NCBI RefSeq assembly: GCF_017498545.1
Contig: NZ_CP071793.1
Location: 7,143,001 to 7,207,000, forward strand
Length of the DNA: 64,000 nt
Source of the DNA: Sulfidibacter corallicola
GTDB lineage: Bacteria; Acidobacteriota; Holophagae; Acanthopleuribacterales; Acanthopleuribacteraceae
Direction: 5' to 3'
In this document: positions 60,285-64,000 of the stretch, piece by piece
Layout of the letters: each line of letters begins with the position of its first letter
How positions within the stretch are numbered: position 1 is the first letter of the stretch
Position numbers and translations under genes: made by a program
Notes under the pieces: model-generated
What the model was told of the DNA's origin: nothing
Seen by the model: the letters and a program-made list of their open reading frames with translations, nothing else
Database searches by the model: none

Positions 60285-62501
60285 GTGGTGACACCATTGA
60301 CAACACGGTCATCCGTGTATTTTCTGCTGGCGGCGTTTTGGAGCATCGTTCTCGTACAGGCCGGCCCACCGGTTGCGATACCCATGACCTATCACGTGAC
60401 CAAAAACAAACAAAAGTTCATTGCCCTCGCGGCCTATTCCGACGACATCACGTATCGCGAGGCGAGCCATACCGACGAGGTCATCAACTTCGGCATTCGT
60501 TACGACGATGCAATCACCGCCTGGCGGATCGAGACCCTGCCCGCCCATGGCACGCTGTTCGACAGCTACACCGAAATCGATCAAACGCCATATCTGGTCT
60601 CGGACCCCGACGAAGTGCTGTACGTGCCGAACGAAGCGTACGTGGGTCCCGACGGCTTTCGCTTCAGCGTGTCCGACAGCCAGGGGATCTCGGACCCGGC
60701 CGGCATCTCCCTACGAGTCGAAGCCGAGGTGACGTTGCCCAAGGGGATCCCGGCCCTGCCCGCCATCTTCCACACCCAAGCACCGGTGCCCGCTGCCGCC
60801 GGCAACGTGGAGACCGACGATTGGTACATCGACAACAGCCATCCCAGCGCGACCGACACGCCGCAGCCAGGTGAGAGCAGCCCCCGTCACGGGACGCCGG
60901 ATGTGCCGCGCGCGACCATTCCCCCCAACAACACCAGCTTTGTCGCCGGTGCACGCGTCTTTCTGGCCGGAGGGGTGGAGACGCCCTATCAGACACGCTC
61001 CGGAGTGACCTGGCACCAGTGGTTTTTCCGCGGCACGTCCGAATCGCCGGTCTATGTCATCGGGATCAACGATGGACCCGGCAAACCGGTTATTACCGGG
61101 TCCGCACGTGGCGAACTCAGACTACAGATGGAACACACCCTGTTCGAAGGCATCGATTTTCGCGGGTTGTCGATTGCGCAGTTTGAAGATCTGGTCGAGG
61201 GTCATGTGGTCTTTCGACACTGTGTGATCGATCGGATGAATCGCGGCACCACCGGGGCTGGAATCCAGGTAAACCGCGGGAACCACAAAGTTTTTTACGA
61301 TGTGCATATCAAGCGGGCCGGGTTCACCGAGCCGGACCTCAGTGCGGAAAACGATGTTCACGGTATCCAGATCTCGGCCAGCTTCTTTTGGGTTCTGGAC
61401 AGCCTTATCCACGGAAGTGCCGGTGACGCGATTCAAATCAACAACCAGGCTTCGGAAGGCCTCTATATCGCGCGCAACAAATTGCACTCCGACAATGAAA
61501 ACGCTCTCGACTTCAAACGCCGCTACGACTTGATTTTCGTGGAGAACGACGTGTGGGATTATCGCGCGATCGATTATCGAAGCTCGGGATCCGACGGCAC
61601 GCCCGTTCTCGTCAATCAGGACACCCCTGGGCAACCTCCCATCTACAGCACTGTATCGCGCAATCGCATTTGGGATTGCAACGGAGCCATTCGTCTTCAG
61701 GGACAGGAGATCTGGACCACGGACAACGTCATTTGGCACGTACACCAAAACGCCAACGCCCCCGCCGCAGATGTGGCGTATGCGATCGAAGTTGGGAACA
61801 ATGACCACGAGGATTACACCCAGCGCATTACCAACAACACCCTCCACATGGTGGACGGCGGGATATACATCTGGGCTGGTGACAATTCCGGGGTGAAGGA
61901 CCATCACATCGTGGGCAACAATTTCGGCGAACTGAATGGCGATTCTCGCGAGCCTTATCACATGCGCATTTCGGGTAACCACATCGAGGGAACGATCCTC
62001 GACTACAACAACTACAGCAGCCCACTCCGGGTCCGCTGGGGCAGTACGCTTCGCGATTTGGCCTGGATGCAGGCGAACACCGCCAATTGCGCCCAGTCCT
62101 TCGAGAACCGCGATCCGATGTTCGCGGATCCCGATCATTTCGACTTGAGCCTCCAGCCCAACTCCCCGCTGATCGACACCAACATCGAGCACGTCGCCTA
62201 CGGCGAGTTTTTCGAACAGTACGGTCGTTCACTGATGTACGACGCCAACAACATGCCGCGTCCGCAGGAAGGCGGTTGGGATATCGGCGCCTTCGAGTAC
62301 CGGCCCTTCTGTGCCGTGGCGTGGGCGCTGTGGCATGACCTGGACGCCTACCTCGAGTCGGAGGACCACGATCAAAACGGAAGGATCGATCTCATGGACT
62401 ACGTGGCGCAAATCAATGCCTGCACCTCGGAATCTCCTGCGAAGTGGGTTCGCGAACCGGGCCTGAAGGATGAGGATTCCGACAAACGCCGAGGCGGATG
62501 A
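60285..62501 (+). CDS. Secreted beta-helix protein with cadherin-like N-terminal domain and dockerin-like C-terminal loop
   Basis: The 738-residue product starts at GTG 60285 with AAGGAG nine bases upstream and has a signal peptide (SSVYFLLAAFWSIVLVQAG). Residues about 45-150 form a cadherin/tandem-95-like domain ('GTLFDSYTEI', 'LYVPNEAYVGPDGFRFSVSD'). Residues about 200-660 form right-handed beta-helix coils ('HTLFEGIDFRGLSIAQF', 'AIQINNQASEGLYIARN'). Near the end stands W-x10-D-H-D-Q-N-G-R-I-D-L-M-D, which fits the dockerin calcium-loop consensus exactly; about 35 further residues follow. It is probably a surface-attached or exported carbohydrate-active or binding protein. Confidence 0.85.
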   Translation: MVTPLTTRSSVYFLLAAFWSIVLVQAGPPVAIPMTYHVTKNKQKFIALAAYSDDITYREASHTDEVINFGIRYDDAITAWRIETLPAHGTLFDSYTEIDQTPYLVSDPDEVLYVPNEAYVGPDGFRFSVSDSQGISDPAGISLRVEAEVTLPKGIPALPAIFHTQAPVPAAAGNVETDDWYIDNSHPSATDTPQPGESSPRHGTPDVPRATIPPNNTSFVAGARVFLAGGVETPYQTRSGVTWHQWFFRGTSESPVYVIGINDGPGKPVITGSARGELRLQMEHTLFEGIDFRGLSIAQFEDLVEGHVVFRHCVIDRMNRGTTGAGIQVNRGNHKVFYDVHIKRAGFTEPDLSAENDVHGIQISASFFWVLDSLIHGSAGDAIQINNQASEGLYIARNKLHSDNENALDFKRRYDLIFVENDVWDYRAIDYRSSGSDGTPVLVNQDTPGQPPIYSTVSRNRIWDCNGAIRLQGQEIWTTDNVIWHVHQNANAPAADVAYAIEVGNNDHEDYTQRITNNTLHMVDGGIYIWAGDNSGVKDHHIVGNNFGELNGDSREPYHMRISGNHIEGTILDYNNYSSPLRVRWGSTLRDLAWMQANTANCAQSFENRDPMFADPDHFDLSLQPNSPLIDTNIEHVAYGEFFEQYGRSLMYDANNMPRPQEGGWDIGAFEYRPFCAVAWALWHDLDAYLESEDHDQNGRIDLMDYVAQINACTSESPAKWVREPGLKDEDSDKRRGG

Positions 62502-62654
62502 CCGAAACCGTCACCGAGTGATCGAGGTTGAACGTCGCGGTGATTGTTGTCTACGAGCGAACATTTTTTCTCTGGAGAAATTGTGTTGCGCCGTGAATGG
62601 GTGGAGAATAGTGGTACGACTTCCAAGCCATCGCATACGACAGGGGAGGCCGCC

Positions 62655-64000
62655 ATGGTCGGAACCTTTGGAACGCTTGCCCGTGTTCTCTTGCTCGTTC
62701 CCGCGCTGTTCGCCGGCGAGGGTCAGGGTGCCATCACCCACTTCATCCCGCACATCGCCACCGGCTGGGAAAACTTCCTGGCGGTCGATAACGTGGGCCC
62801 GGCGTCCGCGACGTTCAACCTCACGCTCTTCGACGGAACGGGCACCTGCATCTACAGCCAGGATCAGACGATCGAAGCGCAGCGGTTCGCCTCGTTCTTG
62901 CCGCGATCCTTGGCGGCCGATGCCGAGTCGGGCCTCATCCGCACCGACAGTGCCGACCTGCAGTTCCGCATCGCCTATGTGGAGCCGTCCCAAAAAGGCA
63001 CGGCCGAGTTCGTGTTGCCCACCACCACGGCCACCGTTCTCAATTTCAACCTGGGCGTCTATCCCGCGACCTCGGTGCCGCTTACCTGGAAGGGGTTGGC
63101 GCTGATGAACCATGGTGCCGAAGTCGCGCAAACCACCCTGTACGCGCTCGACGGCGCGGGCGCGGTGTTGGGCACCCACGGACTTGGGCTGCAACCCAAC
63201 CAGCGGGTGCGCGGCACGATCGAGAGCTACTTTGCCGGGCTCTCGTTCACCCAAGTGGCCAGGGTGGTGGCCGCATCCGATCAACCGCTGACGGGTCTCA
63301 ACATTTCCGGAAACGGTTTCGCCCAGCTCCTCTTTTCGCTGGCCAGGCCGGGAACTACGGTGCCGGACACCGGTTCCGACGGTCAGAAGCCGGAGACGCT
63401 GCCCGACTTCGCCTCCCTGAACCTGTACCGTGCGGACAGCCCACTCAACCAGCCGATTCCCGGCGATGCCGCGGTCGACCCCGATTCCGAAAACCGCATC
63501 GTCAGTCTCTTGAATGCCGGCGATTTGGTGATTCAGGTCGGTCAGTACTCCGCGCCCGTGTTCATCGCCGATGCGAACACGCCTCGTGTCGATGTGCACC
63601 TGGCCTGCGGCGCGCCCTGGGAGATCGGAGTCGGCACTCTGGAAGACGTGCCGATTCCCGTTTGGGCCGAGCCCGCCGATGATCGCGACGGTGCCGACAA
63701 TCCACCCGTCGACTGTGGCGAGGACTCGGATCAAGACAACCATATGGTGGTTCTCGATCCTGTCGGTCGCTGCGAGTACGGACTGTGGCAGGCGCGCAAG
63801 CATGAGGACGGCACCTGGACCGCCAGTTATGCCGCGGCCATCGGCATGGACAGCGAAGGCATCTATCCCACCGGCATGTCGACTCGCGGCTCCGGTTTCT
63901 CGTTTCTGGGCGGCCTGATCTGGCCCGACGAGTTGCGCGACGGGCGCATTGGGCACGCGCTGGTCTTTTCCTATCCCTTCGCGCGTTCCGGTGGTCCGGT
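62655..64000 (+). CDS. Secreted protein of unknown function (3' end outside window)
   Basis: ATG at 62655 follows GGGGAGG. A signal peptide (VLLLVPALFAGEGQG) and at least 448 residues run to the right edge without a stop. The first 230 residues resemble beta-sandwich domains ('HFIPHIATGWENFLAVDNVG', 'SATFNLTLFDGTG') seen in secreted proteins that describe themselves by repeated short strands. The last part contains 'GFSFLGGLIWPDELRDGRIG' and then HALVFSYP, a segment I recall as conserved in secreted hypothetical proteins of actinobacteria and others. No catalytic motif is visible. It follows the beta-helix gene by 153 bases on the same strand and may be cotranscribed. Confidence 0.8.
   Translation, partial: MVGTFGTLARVLLLVPALFAGEGQGAITHFIPHIATGWENFLAVDNVGPASATFNLTLFDGTGTCIYSQDQTIEAQRFASFLPRSLAADAESGLIRTDSADLQFRIAYVEPSQKGTAEFVLPTTTATVLNFNLGVYPATSVPLTWKGLALMNHGAEVAQTTLYALDGAGAVLGTHGLGLQPNQRVRGTIESYFAGLSFTQVARVVAASDQPLTGLNISGNGFAQLLFSLARPGTTVPDTGSDGQKPETLPDFASLNLYRADSPLNQPIPGDAAVDPDSENRIVSLLNAGDLVIQVGQYSAPVFIADANTPRVDVHLACGAPWEIGVGTLEDVPIPVWAEPADDRDGADNPPVDCGEDSDQDNHMVVLDPVGRCEYGLWQARKHEDGTWTASYAAAIGMDSEGIYPTGMSTRGSGFSFLGGLIWPDELRDGRIGHALVFSYPFARSGGP

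Noticed and set aside
1..64000. tRNA, rRNA, tmRNA and replication-origin sequences
   Set aside because: I looked for conserved tRNA arms, rRNA blocks and DnaA-box clusters and saw none; a weak tRNA could be missed by eye.

Overview
The window is high-GC bacterial chromosome, with an AT-richer patch at about 55.7-57.3 kb. Secreted proteins with signal peptides, outer-membrane beta-barrels, a propeller-type hybrid sensor kinase and NDH-2 point to a Gram-negative, aerobic, environmental bacterium. The mix of giant carboxypeptidase-regulatory-like proteins, propeller/Y_Y_Y histidine kinases and secreted beta-helix proteins recalls Acidobacteriota of the Acanthopleuribacter/Holophagae type. That placement is an inference; there is no rRNA, tRNA or other phylogenetic marker in the window apart from metabolic genes such as icd.

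Layout. 1-12.3 kb: one giant secreted multidomain protein on the minus strand, running off the left edge. 13.3-13.9 kb: OmpW-like barrel. 14-15.3 kb: noncoding DNA with dispersed repeats. 15.3-21.1 kb: a propeller hybrid sensor kinase carrying two kinase modules, and a BBP2-like barrel. 21.4-25.8 kb: an adaptor/ATPase/permease/permease efflux operon. 26.2-27.5 kb: a lone AAA+ ATPase. 28-31.2 kb: a secreted beta-propeller/cytochrome c-like protein. 31.4-31.8 kb: a small membrane protein. 31.8-33.6 kb: repeats, including a 14-bp tandem array. 33.6-37.2 kb: a compact operon for a borosin-like tetrapyrrole-methylase-fold methyltransferase, a TfuA-like protein and a YcaO enzyme. 37.2-38.6 kb: divergent LysR regulator and VOC protein. 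38.7-39.6 kb: first 149-bp repeat array. 39.9 kb: PilZ protein. 40.4-45.1 kb: second efflux operon with the same gene order. 45.2-46.2 kb: an operator-like cluster and the second 149-bp repeat array. 46.4-55.2 kb: housekeeping and signalling genes (GST, icd, GAF protein, barrel, hybrid kinase, ndh). 55.4-64 kb: a transposase remnant and four secreted proteins, three with beta-helix character; the last runs off the right edge.

Two things stand out. First, the methyltransferase-TfuA-YcaO operon (33.59-37.17 kb) looks like a RiPP pathway that would combine backbone N-methylation chemistry with YcaO/TfuA thioamidation or azoline chemistry. No obvious precursor lies beside it, and the methyltransferase seems to lack two tyrosines of characterised borosin enzymes. 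Second, the intergenic DNA holds a family of modular hairpin elements. Their flanks and three-base loop are constant, while the stem sequences change in a compensated way. They occur singly, in both orientations, and as two arrays with an identical 149-bp period. A separate 14-bp unit inserts exactly at the hairpin loop and has expanded into eight tandem copies at 32.1 kb.

A smaller point: three secreted proteins (ends at 31166, 57270 and near 62440) share a C-terminal dockerin-like calcium-loop motif with identical spacing from a tryptophan. This may be a lineage-specific surface or sorting module.
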